Below, piece after piece: positions 36,216 through 48,153 of a stretch of DNA of 64,000 nt (position 1 is the stretch's first letter; each line of letters starts with the position of its first letter). A program made the position numbers and the translations under genes. The DNA is from Lycium barbarum (taxonomy: Eukaryota; Streptophyta; Magnoliopsida; Solanales; Solanaceae). Location of the stretch: the NCBI RefSeq assembly GCF_019175385.1, contig NC_083341.1:17368203-17432202 (forward strand). Direction: 5' to 3'. Under the pieces are notes generated by a model. It was not told the origin of the DNA and searched no databases. It worked only from the letters and a program-made list of their open reading frames with translations.

Positions 36216-37479
36216 GAACTATACTTCATTTCCTTTATCACAGATTTGAGACACACTCAACAAGCTATACTTCAATCCATCTACATATTACACAGTTTCA
36301 ATTGTATGGGAGAGTGTCTTGACAATTTTACTAACACCAAGAATGTATCATTTCTTGCCATTTCCAAAAGACACACTCCTCCCTCCTTGGAAGGCTTTGA
36401 CTGAGAGAAAATCCTCCATTCTTCCAGTTATATGTTTCGAGCAACCATTATTCATGTACTATTTTTTGACTGCCTCCTCTCACTCCAGCCTACAAATAGA
36501 GTCACTGATTAGATTTAGGAACCCAAACAAGTTTGGGTCCCATAAAATAATAGAACGGGTGAATTAAGCTTCTTTTAGTCCATGCAGGCAAAACAATTTT
36601 CTTTTTTAGGGGACCAGGTCCCTCAGCTTTGAATTTCTTTTCAATGAAATTCTTATTTTTCTACAGAGACTGGAACTTGGCTTTGCATGTTTCTTTAAAA
36701 TGACGAGTCTACCTAGAATGAGTGCACAACTAATTTTCAGTCATAGTGACATAATTGCTATGGGAATTATAGGGGGTTTAGGCTTTTGGAACTCGATGCC
36801 TTGCCTACCTCCCCCATCACTTTTGTACATAGAGGCAATTACGTCAGAGGACTATGTCCACTAAAGTGACTTATCAAGCTTAATTTTTACCATTTTTAAA
36901 TTTTCTTGAAGTTGCTCATTCTTTTCTAACTCAGAGGTGAGACTCAATTTGGTTCTCTTAAGCTCACTTTCAAGCTTAAGCTGAATCTTACTAGCCTCTC
37001 CTTTTTTCCTTTAGAAGGTGTGTCCATCCATTTTTTCATTTGATTTTTTAGCAAAGAATTTTCTCTAGTTACTTCCTCAACCTATTCCCTCAAATCTATG
37101 ATGGACATTACCATGTCATCCCTCTCTTGTTCTAATTCACAAATTCTTCAGTTAGAGCTCTCTTTTCTTCAATGAGACTATGACACACATCAATTAATAC
37201 ATTTGGTAATGACATCAATTTTTTCTGAGAGTAATTTTTCAAGTTTTTTTGAACATCTAGAAAATTTACCTCCTTCTCTTCATTGTCATCATCAACATCA
37301 AATTTAGCCATGAGTGCAAAGACTGATTCATATCTCAAAGGTCCATCATCAATAGCCATCAAGAAGTCATCTTCATGCCTCCTTGATCATCTTCATCTTC
37401 AGATTCACTTGAGGAATCTCTCTAGGTAGCCAAAGCCCGTTTCATCAAGTTATCGGCAACCTCTCTCCTTTTGAATTTC
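36216..37479 (-). other. Degraded Copia gag-protease spacer
   Basis: The segment between gag and integrase is full of stops. A 76-residue minus frame (37362-37132) reads like the acidic and coiled-coil spacer seen in SIRE elements. The protease catalytic motif could not be identified with confidence. Confidence 0.5.
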
Positions 37480-38431
37480 ATGTCGAGGACCTGGTTCCTC
37501 TTTGCTGTCTTTTCAGTGTTTATAGTAGTCTTGCTTGTGAAGTGGACATTCTCTGATGAAATTTCTAGGTTTTCCACACTTGTGACAACAGTTATTTTCC
37601 TCTAGGATTTTTTACTGTGTTTCCCTTTCTTTGGAAACCACCATTTTTTTTAATCATCTTTTGAAACCTTTTAGTGAGATAAGCCATGTCTGACTCATCG
37701 CCGCTAGAGTCACTTTTAGCAGTCGCCTTGACGACTAGGTTCCTCTCTTTCCTTGGCTCCCTTCTTTCTTGATCTTGTTGTTTTTTCAGCTCATAAGTTT
37801 TGAGATTTCCAAAGAGCTCATCAATGGTCAGTGTTTGCACATCCTTAGCTTCAGTAATAGCATTGACTTTGCTTTCCCAAAAACTAGGCAAAATACTAAG
37901 CAACTTTCGAACACGTTTGTTGGTAGAAATCATTTCACCAAGAGAATGGAGTTCATTGATTATGGAGGTGAATCTAGTATGCATGTCATGAATAGACTCA
38001 CCATCCTTCATCTTAAAAAGTTCATACTCAGTGGTAAGCATGTCTATTTTGGACTGTTTTACCTAACTTGTTCCCTCATGAGCAGTTTGAACCGCATCTT
38101 ATATCTCCTTTGCATATTAGCATGACAAGATACGATTGTACTCATCAACTCCAATACCGCACACAAGGATTTTCTTGGCTCTGTAGTTCTTTTCAATAGC
38201 TTTTCGGTCAGTCTCATTATACTCCTTACTTGTCTTTGGAATTGTTGTAGCTCCAACCTTATCTTTCTTCATAGGAACAAAAGAACCATCATAGATAATG
38301 TCCCACAACTCAGAGTCTTTAGCCATGAGGTAGTCATGTATCTTTGTCTTCCACCATCCATAATATTTTTCATTGAACCTTAGTGGTCTTGTGCTAGATT
38401 GTCCTTCCTTTAGGTTTGGTGGAGCAGCCAT
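37480..38431 (-). pseudogene. Copia gag with altered zinc knuckle
   Basis: ATG 38431 begins MAAPPNLKEGQ and continues RFNEKYYGWWKTKIHDYL, the Copia gag N-terminus. A stop near 38117 and a second near 38060 interrupt it. The frame at 38041-37592 carries YELFKMKDGESIHDMHTRFT and LLSILPSFWESKVNAI. The zinc knuckle near 37590-37545 reads CHKCGKPRNFIREC, where the CX2CX4HX4C histidine has become Asn. Confidence 0.83.
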
Positions 38432-38487
38432 TAGACAGATCTTTTCTAGGTATTAACCTTTTCGAAAGAATCCGCTCTGATACTAAT

Positions 38488-39271
38488 TGATAGAAACTAA
38501 GAGTCCACCAAACAGTATAGAGAACCAGGTTCTCTATCTGTTCCCTTAAGTAAAGACAAAAAGTAAATAACACAAGATATTTACGTGAAAAACTACTTGC
38601 TCAAAGGATTAAAAACCACGATCTACCGGAGTAGGATTTCCCAACTTCACTATAACTTCACTATAACTGAGCAACTTCAGATTATAACATATTGCAACCT
38701 AGGTATTAAACTCTTAATCTCTCACCCCTTACAATAAATCTATTGTAAGACCTTTACAATAACTCTATTGCAAAGAACAAACCTTGACTAACTCTAGCCA
38801 AGGAACCAAATGACAAAGGTTGAGATCTCTCCTACTATGACACTTCTTGAAAGTAATGTAGGATTACAAGTAAATGACAAAAGACAAAGACTCAAAAAAC
38901 ATAAGGAATTAGCAAATATTCAGTATCGGGATCTAGTCCTGGAGTTTGTAGCAACTTTTTTCTTGAGAGAATCTTGAGAGCAGCGGCGGTTAGCATTTGA
39001 GAAAATTATAATTTCAGATTTGAAGTGTTAGGTTAAACCTTGTAACATGTTGTTTATATATGAGAGAGCATGTGAGATTTGAGAGGGACATTTCATTGTT
39101 TGTTTTGGCCTCTAGCAAGCTACAGCTATGCTGCTGCACTGCTGCCAGTCGGTATAGTGTGCAGCTTTACAGCTGTTAAGTTGACTGTACGACGGGTAGG
39201 GGAACAGAGTACATCTGGTTCCTTAAATATGTTTGGCAAATCATCAAAACGCAAAATAGCATAACTTATCA
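38488..39271 (-). repeat. Copia 5' LTR (right boundary uncertain)
   Basis: On the minus strand the LTR ends TTTCTATCA just before the primer-binding site. A TATA box (TATATAAAC, near 39055) precedes the probable transcript start. If the LTR begins TGATAAGTT at 39271 the termini would form the inverted pair TGATA/TATCA, giving about 784 bp. There is no second LTR to confirm the boundary, and a start as far as about 39377 is possible. Confidence 0.6.
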
Positions 39272-39379
39272 CCAACTTATCTATTTCATCTTTGTTTACC
39301 CTCAAATCATCTTTGTTTACCCTCAAAAGGTACAGATGGAATTTCTTTAGTGATTTAAAGAATACGCAATGATAACAAT

Positions 39380-39661
39380 CAGAGGCGGATCCAAGATTTG
39401 AATTTTATGGGTTCCCACCTATCTCAAATTAAAAAAATAAAAAAAGACAAAATAAAAGCCTACACAATGACTAAGGGGACTTGAACCCTTGAGCAAGAGG
39501 AACAAAGTTTAAAGGATTCCTTTTCTGCCACTAGACCAACAACGCACTTTGTTAAAAGGTTCCCTAGTCGTATTTCTTATATATTTACTGCATTTTTCAA
39601 TACAAATATAGGATCCGCGCAAGTGCGGGAACCCCCATATACTACTTTAAATCCACCCCTG
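39380..39661. mobile_element. hAT-like MITE, 282 bp, with tRNA-like interior
   Basis: The terminal inverted repeats CAGAGGCGGATCC and CAGGGGTGGATTT (complement of the right end) are flanked by ATAACAAT and ATAACAAC, an 8-bp duplication with one mismatch, as hAT transposases make. The interior (about 39470-39547) read on the minus strand has GGTCTAGTGGCAGAAAAGG and GGTTCAAGTCCCC, which resemble polymerase III A and B boxes. Confidence 0.82.
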
Positions 39662-40743
39662 ATAACAACTGAAATCAAGTGAATGGAAATCAATAAGATA
39701 ATTAAATTAGCCAGGATAGCCTGAGCTCGGAGAAATCTCTCAATGAGAATGTTTTCGAAATGACTTCGAGCCTCAAAGACTAACAAGATAACCGATGCTA
39801 AAATAAGAAAGAAACTTGTATTTTGCTGATTGCGTAAAGTATGAATTATTAAGCAAAAGGTTAGATGCCTACCAACACTAAGGTTAGGATCTTTTTATAG
39901 GTATGAATTTAGGAGCCAAAGGTCGTGAATCCCTCTTATCTCTAATAATGTACATTAAATGGTTAATAGATGGTATTTAATAGAAAAAAGTGTAACGTTT
40001 GACTGCATTATCCGGACCGGATAGTAACGTCTGATACTCAAAACTGCTCTTATCTTCGCCGTAGCAATTTATCGAGGCTCTTTGCTTCGGTCGTGCGCAG
40101 GATAACTTACTTCGGGTCTTCGTCTTGTCTGAATACATAGCCGATCTAATCTGCCACATATCAACATCTAATCCTGCCATATGTAATATTGATTTTTACC
40201 CTATGCACTATTGTTTGTGCCGATGGTCCACAGGAAATAACCTTTTCATCTTTCATGGTAGTAGTAAAATTTACTTAGTAAAATTTACGTACACTTTACC
40301 CTTTTCAGATCTCAGTTTGTGAGATTTCACTAGTATGTTGTGGTCGTTGTATCTATTTCATCTTCTTTGTAATTTGTATGGAGAACTATCTGGGGAAGGC
40401 AGTTACTACCAAGGCAAAAGAAAGTTGAGGGGAGGGTCAAATTATAAAAATCTAATGGGATACTCTATAAGATACAAAAAAATTCTACCATCGGAGTTAT
40501 AACTCCTCATCGACCAACCCATAATGAAATTCATAACAAATTAATCATCAATACAACATTATACTTCATTATATCGGTTTTATACTGCAAAAAATAGATA
40601 ATCTAATATAGGAAAACAAACTAAGCTGGTGACAATCCCTTATAAGTTATGCTCATTGCTCAAATACTTCTCACTTACTTGTTTTGTTTAATAAACTTTA
40701 AAATCAGGATATAAAATTATATTGTGACAATAGTTGTTTATTT
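39662..40743. other. Intergenic DNA, unassigned
   Basis: The sequence is continuous with that before the MITE at 39380 once the MITE is removed. No frame longer than 69 codons and no protein motif was seen. The A/T composition and the short palindrome TCCGGACCGGA near 40012 suggest an old LTR remnant, but no boundaries can be given. Confidence 0.35.
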
Positions 40744-40924
40744 AAGGGTTTTTTTTCATTTTTGACCCGCCGATTTCTGCTAGCTAAAATATACAAAACC
40801 TATACAATGATTATGTATATTTTGTGTATACATTATGTATATTATAAGCATATTTATACTTAATATACACACTATATGCAGGCTATTATTCTTTTGAGCG
40901 GTCCAAAAATATAATTATCCCTTT
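40744..40924. mobile_element. MITE-like element, family A copy 1
   Basis: Begins AAGGGTTTTTTTTCATTTTT-GACCCGCC and ends GAGCGGTCCAAAAATATAAT-TATCCCTT, forming an imperfect inverted repeat. TATTT lies on both sides as a possible 5-bp duplication. The TATGTATAT-rich interior is shared with 43543-43752. Confidence 0.65.
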
Positions 40925-41513
40925 ATTTAATATCCAGAAGAATTAGTATTAGTAAATAGGCTTATTGTCTCTCTCTCAAAATTAATGTAGTTCTGTGCAC
41001 GTTTCATTTGTGTGTCTCCGAAAAACATGAAAACACTCCAATGAACAAAAAATTCCATGCGAAAATCTGACCCAAGAAAAAAAAAAGAAATCAAAAAAAG
41101 CACCAAGCTTTTCCAAATATTTCTTGGGAAAACTCCCCTTCTTGAAACCTTTGCAAATTTTCTTGAATTTTTTTCCCTGTAATATTTGTTGCAAAGGCAC
41201 CAAAAGGGTGGTGGGGTTCCATTTTTATTTATAAACAAACATAATATCCAATTTTATGTGTAAAGATAGAATCTTTATGTAAGTTACTATCAAGAATAGA
41301 GGTCAAATTATACATTTTTGTGTATACATTTCAATTCTGGTCGTTTTAGCTTTGAAATATTGAAGAAAAAGCCAAAGGGCTTTGTGGGGTTGTTTATTTT
41401 GTGGCATATTATTGTATACATTTGAATTCTTGAATGATTTTGAGAGGCACATGATCAGATGAAATGAAAAAGGCCAAAATATGGGATTTGAAAAAGATTG
41501 ATTTTTACAATCA
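40925..41513 (+). promoter_or_regulatory. Upstream region of the formin gene
   Basis: 589 bases precede the formin ATG. They are AT-rich with poly-A runs at 41075 and 41095. A TTTATAAAC-like box lies near 41227, but it is not a confident TATA box. The transcription start cannot be fixed. Confidence 0.35.
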
Positions 41514-44500
41514 ATGGGTGTGGGAAGGGTCAGGTCTGTATTTGTTTTTGTTGTTTTTGTTTGTGTTTGGTCAGCTAATAGTTCACAAGGGAATCGAAAG
41601 CTTCCCGAAAACTGTTTAGATAATGAAGGTTCTTGGGGTGTTCAACACATAGATGAAGATAAGGTATGAAAAAATAACTTCTCATTTCTCATGTTATACA
41701 TCGTTTTATAATGTATCGTATTGTATTGTATTGTATTGTGCTATGTTGTTTTGATGAATACAACATTTAATGGATCGTGTCGTTTCCTGTTGTTACATAA
41801 TGCAGAGCCAAATGCGTTAATATATACATAAGGCTAAAATATATGCATGTACAAAATATGTATGCGTGTAGATGAGTTTTTATGTGAGTTGCTTAATGGT
41901 AATTTTTATGTGATCCTTTGTAAACGATTGGTAATTCTTTCTAACAACTCTATCTTTTCATTTGAGAACAATGTCCTAGGCAAGGGCAAAGCTAGGTATG
42001 GAATCCCCTTTGTTGGAAAATTATGCAGTGCAACAGAGCAAAAATCAATTTACTGGTAATATATAAGCTGATGAATTCCCTTGATATAAGATGAATTTCT
42101 AGTAAAGTGGCAAAAGGGGTTAAAAATTTGCTACTTTTGAATCCCCTTATATAAATTCCTGATTCTGCTACTGGTCCTAGGATAAAGCTATGCAATTTAG
42201 AAGAAATCAATGAAAGTACAATTGTGCTAGGAGTCATATGCCATGGTTTTGGAAGTCTGTCTTTGTGCGAAAGCCTAGAGATGTAACTACATAAGTTGGT
42301 TGTATCATTTTTTGTAATGCAAGCGAAATAAACAAGATATAGAGTTGTATTTAATAAGAATATCAAAAAGAACAATATCTAAGCTTTGCACCTTGGAACT
42401 TAGTGGCAATGCTTCTCATGGTATGAGGAAACTGAACCGATTACTTTAAATGCATTGTATCAAAGCAAGTGTTTTGTTACTCACATTAATATTTTGAAGA
42501 TTTTCGTGTCACAGAAATTGTAACTAGGCTCAGAAGATCTATTGCTATAACTTTATGTTTACTCAAAACTAGCTGATCATGCAAGTCTATGTTTCGAAGC
42601 TAGTGATTCTAATCTTTTATAATTGCAGAGATTTTTGTTTTTAGTAATCAAAGCTCATAGTAAATTCTTGTGCTGCCAAAGTATATTTCTGGCTATATGT
42701 TGATGAAGTATTCTGTATGCAGGCTGAGAAAATATGGATTCATTGCGTAGAAGGATCACATAAGAATACAGAAACAGCAAGCGTTCTAGATTTGTCTCTT
42801 TATCAGGCAGCAACAGGAACTTATATTTACTTAAAATCAGATATAGCTTTGTTGAGAAAAAGAATCTTACAAAAGGCTATTAGTGATCTGCCTCCTGAAG
42901 AGAAGCAAATCCTTCTGGAATGCTTAAGAAGGAAAAGCCTTCCTCTTTCTTGGTTCATCAAGTACCAAAAGCTTTTCTCGCAATGGTTGTCCAGTGTTCC
43001 AAGAAGGCACCTAAGAGAAAGAAAGCTTCAAGATAAGCTAATAGATGATGTTGCAGCTCCAATCCTCGCTCCATCTCCAGGCCCCACAGCCGTATCACCA
43101 ATTTATGCTCCAACGCCTTCTTTTGAAGCGCCCACGGAACCTCCTGCAAAGTCTCCAACACCTCGGGCCCACGTCAAACCTCCTGCAAAGGCACCAACAC
43201 CTCGGACTCATGTCCCCCCTCATGCAAAGGCTCCAACGCCTCCGACTCGTGCCAACTCTTCTAAACCTTTGCCTGTAATTCCTCCTCCTGCTAAACCAAA
43301 AAATACAGGAACTAATGCTTCAGAAGATAACGATAAGAACAGAACATATATTATTGCTGCTGTTTCTGGAGGTGCCGTGGTACTAGGAATCGCACTTTTA
43401 GCTCTGTTATTAATACTCTGTCTTAGAAAAAGTAAAAAGAAAGAGACAGTCCCACAGTATGGGAAAAGAGATGAGAAACCTCTTCTTAACCTTTGTTCAG
43501 GTAGTCTATCTGCAGGTATTTAATTATGAAGGTCAATTTTTCTAAGGGATTTTTCATTTTTGGCCCGTCAGTCGGCAGAAATTAATTACGGGCGCTAGCC
43601 AAAATATACAAAACCTATATACTGATTATGTATATTATTTGTACATTCATGTAATTATATGTATATTTTATGTATATTTATACTCAGTATACAAAACCTG
43701 TACATTTGCTGGCTATTATTCTTTTGAGCGGTCCAAAAATGTATTATCCCTATTTATTTCTAATGCTGAATAATTTCTACAATGTATGTGGTCAGATTCT
43801 TCTCAGAAGTCTTCAAGCATAGGAAGTTCAACCAAGAAAGATTTCAAGAGTTCTTCTACTGTAAATAGTCTTTCGGGGCCAGCTGATGCTCATAATTCTT
43901 CTGAAGCAGAAGCTAGAACAGATGCACCTGTAAATGCATTACCACTTCCTCCAGGAAAATCCACACCTCCGCCACCTGGACCACCTCCTCCTCCTCCTAA
44001 ACCACCTGCTCCAAAGCCGCCTCCACCTCCAATGGCTGCTCGCCCTCCACCCCCCGGACCACCAAAGCCTGGTAATCCAGCAAAGCCTTTACCGCCCCTT
44101 GGAGCACATAAGAGACGAAGTTCTTCTGGTGGTGAGGGAACTGAACCATCTGATGACTCTGATGCTCCAAAGGCAAAATTAAAGCCATTTTTCTGGGACA
44201 AGGTTCTTGCTAATCCTGATCACTCGATGGTTTGGCACGACATCAAAGCTGGCTCATTCCAGTAAGCTTTACATCAATCTTTCCTATGCACTTGACAAGA
44301 TCGATGTCTAACTTCCTCACTTTTTATAATGATGTTACTTACTACAGGTTTAATGAGGAGATGATGGAATCGTTATTCGGATATAACGCAGCAAATCCAG
44401 GCAAAACTGAGGGCACGAAAGCTGCATCGTCTTTTGAAGCTACCCCACAGTATATTCAGATAATTGATGCTAAGAAATCACAAAATCTAGCAATTATTCT

Positions 44501-46959
44501 TAAAGCCTTAAATGTGACGACAGAAGAAGTTTGTGATGCTCTCAAGGAGGGTAAATCTTTCTTTCTCCGCGTCTTCCCCATGAGATCCGTGAGAAAGTTA
44601 ATCTTGACTCTTTTGAAATAGCTAATGGGAAATGAAAATAGTAAATTTATCACCATGAGGAAGAGAGCGTCTAATCCTACGAGGGCTTTTACTTAAGTGT
44701 TAACTCTGTTCATAGCTTTTGCAGTCTTTCAGCTTTTGCATTAAAGTTATTAACTGCCTTTAAAAAGAGATAAAAGAAGAACAAACAACATAGTCTGCAC
44801 ATAGAACTTCTTGTCAGTCCATTAGGAAACTGTATGTTATTTACTTGAGTAATAAAGAAGTTTCATTCTACCAATTTACTTCATGCATGGTCTTGTGAAA
44901 TGACTACAAGCACATTGAGAGTAATCAAAAAGAATTTTGAAGAACCAAAATCCCAGGGTGAATTTTCAGAAGATCTTTTGTGAATGTCGGCATGTGCTAA
45001 TTAAATACTCCTAGAAATTAGATGAAGTTGAAAACAAGGTCCCATTTCTAAGTGGAAAATAAAACTTTCTGGTGATTTTATAGAACAAAGATTGATGACT
45101 GCTGCGGGATACTAAAACTTCTAGCTAATGTTTGTTCATTTTCATTGTTTTTATGTTAATTTTATCAAGTATGTTTCAGCCACTTAATTGCAAAAGCCTG
45201 CTTATCTTATCAGGTAATAAACTGTCTCCTGAACTTATTCAAGCTATATCAAAGATGGCACCAACAACAGATGAAGAACTCAAACTTCGATTATATTGTG
45301 GAGAAATTTCTCAGCTCGGTCCTGCTGAAAGGTTTCTAAAATCGCTTGTTGAAATTCCCTTTGCCTTCAAACGGATGGAAGCATTGTTGCTCATGAGTTC
45401 TCTTGAGGAAGATGTTTCTTCCATTAAAGAGTCCTTTGAAACTTTAGAGGTGAATCGTGGAATTCCCTGTTATTTTGCTGCAACCATAATTTCTATCGGT
45501 TTTCTGCATCTTAATTGGTCCAACTATACCATGCACCATCCCATAAATTCTGGGAGTTAATAAAGAAAAAAAATCAAATAAGCATGATTTGTAGGCTACA
45601 TATCATGAGACTGATCTCGTATATTCATCAGTAAAAGTTTGTTTCTGCTTTTCCAAGATCATAGTTATAAAAATAAAAAGGAACTGAGTTTTTCTTAGTT
45701 AATTAGTGCTGAAAAATATATAAGAGCTTAGGATTTTTCTGATCGAGAGGTGTCGTCTTTTTGTATAATCATGATGAACTAAAATCAAGTCCAGTTAGTT
45801 GGACTTGCCAGATTTTTCTTTCTTATATATTTTGAGTGTCTCATAATCTTTAATACAGGCGAAGTTTTTCTTATTGAAAGGGGTCATTTTAATTAGGTGT
45901 GAAATTTAGTAGCTTAAAATAAAACAATTGTAGTAACAATTGAAACCAGTATATACAGTGTCAAAGAAATTTGGCTATCATACTCCCTGTCATGGTTAAT
46001 ATAAAAGAGCTTTCAGTAGATTGGTTTCTAGTAGCTGTTTCTTATCACGTGGTAGATGGCTTTTATTCATTGCAACTGACTTGCAGGTGGCATGCAAGGA
46101 GCTGAGAAACAGTAGACTCTTCCTGAAACTTCTAGAAGCTGTTCTTAAAACTGGGAATCGCATGAACGATGGCACCTATCGTGGTGGCGCATCAGCATTC
46201 AAGCTTGATACGCTGTTGAAACTCTCAGATGTTAAAGGAACTGATGGCAAGACCACACTTCTCCACTTTGTCGTTCAAGAAATTATCCGATCAGAAGGAT
46301 TAAGAGCAGCACGCAAGTTAAGGGAGAGTGAAAGCTTGTCGGCTCTGACAACAGAAGATCTTGTCGAGGATGCTGCTTCTCAAGACTCGGTGAATTACCA
46401 TCGTAACCTTGGTCTCCAGGTGGTTTCTGGTCTAAGCAATGAACTTGAGGATGTAAAAAAAGCAGCAGTTATAGACGGTGAGAACTTAAGTGCATCTGTC
46501 TCGAAACTCGGTAAGTCACTAGTGAAAACGAAAGCGTTTCTAGACACTGACATGAAAAGTTTGGAGGAAGAGAGGAAGTTCCGTGATACCCTCACGAATT
46601 TTATGCAACACGCGGAAGAGGAGATCAAGTGGATATTAGAAGAAGAGAAAAGGATAATGGCTTTGGTGAAGAGTACAGGAGACTACTTCCATGGAACTGC
46701 AGGAAAGGACGAAGGCTTGCGTCTCTTCGTCACTGTTCGTGATTTCTTAATTATGTTGGACAAGGAATGTATATTGGTGAGAAAATCAACCAAGTTGCCA
46801 GCAAATACCCCTAGAAAAGGAGCACTAACGGCATCACCTTCCCAGGAATCCCATCCGGATTCTTTGCCAGATCATGTTCATCAACGACTATTTCCTGCAA
46901 TCCAGCAGCGACGGATGGATGATGATTTTAGTTCAGATGACGAAAGCACATCCCAATAG
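41514..46959 (+). CDS. Type I formin-like protein (FH1-FH2), six exons, 906 aa
   Basis: Exons: 41514-41663, 42723-43515, 43796-44261, 44348-44550, 45214-45449, 46087-46959. All introns are GT-AG and the phases join, giving 906 residues. Formins nucleate and elongate actin filaments, and plant type I members sit in the plasma membrane or cell plate with the N-terminus facing the wall. Visible parts are a signal peptide (1 to about 25; hydrophobic FVFVVFVCVWSA), a conserved extracellular region (about 50-165), and Pro-rich repeats (PAKAPTPRTHV type, about 185-235). A membrane segment IIAAVSGGAVVLGIALLALL lies at about 259-284 followed by RKSKKKE. The FH1 poly-Pro region is at about 364-417. FH2 runs from about 442, starting KPFFWDKV and including GNRMNDGTYRGGASAFKLD and LLHFVVQEI. 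The length fits Arabidopsis FH5-class formins, but the subgroup is not certain. The start was chosen because it gives a signal peptide and joins exon 2 in frame. MITEs lie in introns 1 and 2. Confidence 0.93.
41981..42173. mobile_element. hAT-like MITE in formin intron 1
   Basis: The 193-bp insert is flanked by a perfect 8-bp duplication GTCCTAGG (41973-41980 and 42174-42181). Its ends CAAGGGCAAAGC and, reversed, CAGTAGCAGAATC are degenerate versions of the CAGAGGCGGAT-type termini of the other copies. It lies wholly inside intron 1 (41664-42722). Confidence 0.82.
43543..43752. mobile_element. MITE-like element, family A copy 2, in formin intron 2
   Basis: Begins AAGGGATTTTTCATTTTTGG-CCCGTC and ends GAGCGGTCCAAAAATGTATT-ATCCCT, matching the copy at 40744-40924 at both ends and in its TATGTATAT-rich middle. 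It fills most of the 280-bp intron 2 (43516-43795). Confidence 0.68.
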
Positions 46960-48092
46960 CTAGTGGTTCAGGTATGAGTGTGCAACAGTACTTGTAAACC
47001 CCTATCTCATAGTACACAAGCAGAGGTGGAGTCAATATTTGAAGTTTATGGGTTCTGGATTCTCACTTTTTAAGTTACTAAAAAGTTACTGAGCTCTAAA
47101 TTGATAATCTGTACTTATTCATTAGATTTTAAGACAAATACAGAGTTTGAACCAAAATTACTGGGTTCACTAGCTCCTCCCCCGTGCAAAAGTGACTTCG
47201 CGCCATGGCTTCTAACTTTTGCTTTCATACATTAATTAGGGGCAGAACAGGCAGAAGGGTCTACCTCTTACATTCTATAGCTAAAGACTTGCTTTTGAAG
47301 AAAACGGATCTGGCATTCGGTCTGGTGCTTGCTTAGATATCGCTAGAAGAAGGAAGAATGGATGAACTAAGATGCCGATTTTTTTTTTGGATGCTCTTCA
47401 AGAAACGTCCAGAGTGAAATATATATGACTCTCCGTCTTGTAGTCACCATATTTTTCATAAAGATCCAACCATATTTTGGAACTGTGAGATGGCAAAAGT
47501 TACTAAAGTCTTTTCTATATATCAATCAATGAACTAACTATATATGGTCAACCCCAAATGCTAAAGTCTCTTCTATGTTATTATAAAATTTTTCTAGTAT
47601 AAAGTTGAGAGACTTAAGGAAAATGGACCAGTTTTGTACAGCTTTTGGTTTTTTAGCTTTTATTATTCCAGTTCCTACTTCTTTTTCCTGGCTGATACAT
47701 GTTCGTGATCGTTGAGTTATCGCTTCTATAATATGGTTTGCAGTCGATGAGTTCTCTTCAGATAATGCAATGGTGTATTCTATGTATATTCCAAGCTACA
47801 ACCTCCACGGTTGTAAAATGCATGCTTTCATGGGATTTAGCTGTGAATTGTTTGGTCATTTTTTCCCAATATTTGCCAATTCAGTCTTAACGTATGACCT
47901 TTTTTTTAAAAAAAAAAAAACTACGCAAAAGATTGAGAGATTGGGGCCTTCAAAATATCTGCATGTGATAACAATTTGGGAAACAACACAAAATTCCCAT
48001 AAAAGGAAAAATATTTACCCGACCATGGCCCTCATAAATTAATTTCGCTTCTACCCAGTTCGGCCGAAAATATTTATCCGAGCGGATTGAAG
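46960..48092. other. Formin 3' region and intergenic DNA
   Basis: The formin 3' UTR must start here. No further gene is supported. It contains a degenerate hAT-like MITE (47021-47184). The rest is AT-rich with a poly-A run near 47910. Confidence 0.45.
47021..47184. mobile_element. Degenerate hAT-like MITE downstream of formin
   Basis: It begins CAGAGGTGGAGTCA and ends AGCTCCTCCCCCG, matching the family termini. The flanks TACACAAG and TGCAAAAG agree in six of eight positions. It is probably part of the formin 3' UTR or just downstream. Confidence 0.6.
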
Positions 48093-48153
48093 CAGTCCTC
48101 CATGATACCATCTCAATATATTATATATACCATGATGGTATTATGAAGGACTG
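48093..48153. repeat. 20-bp inverted repeat with 21-bp loop
   Basis: Arms CAGTCCTCCATGATACCATC (48093-48112) and GATGGTATTATGAAGGACTG (48134-48153) pair at 18 of 20 positions. A third, partial copy of one arm, GAAGCAGTTCTCTATGATA, lies at about 48176-48194. Confidence 0.7.

Larger units (their letters stand above)
33202..39271 (-). mobile_element. SIRE-like Ty1/Copia element, decayed, 3' LTR missing
   Basis: On the minus strand the order is 5' LTR (about 39271-38488), primer-binding site (ATTAGTATCAGAGC, a variant of the initiator-Met site TGGTATCAGAGC), gag, integrase, reverse transcriptase, RNase H. The sequence FEMSMMGELNFFLGLQVKQ around the reverse transcriptase suggests the SIRE lineage. 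The element ends at 33202 against the Gypsy LTR, only about 75 bases past the RNase H stop, so its 3' LTR is missing here. All frames have stops. Confidence 0.85.

Noticed and set aside
43890..44201. Gly-rich minus-strand frame of 103 codons
   Set aside because: It is the antisense shadow of the formin FH1 proline codons.
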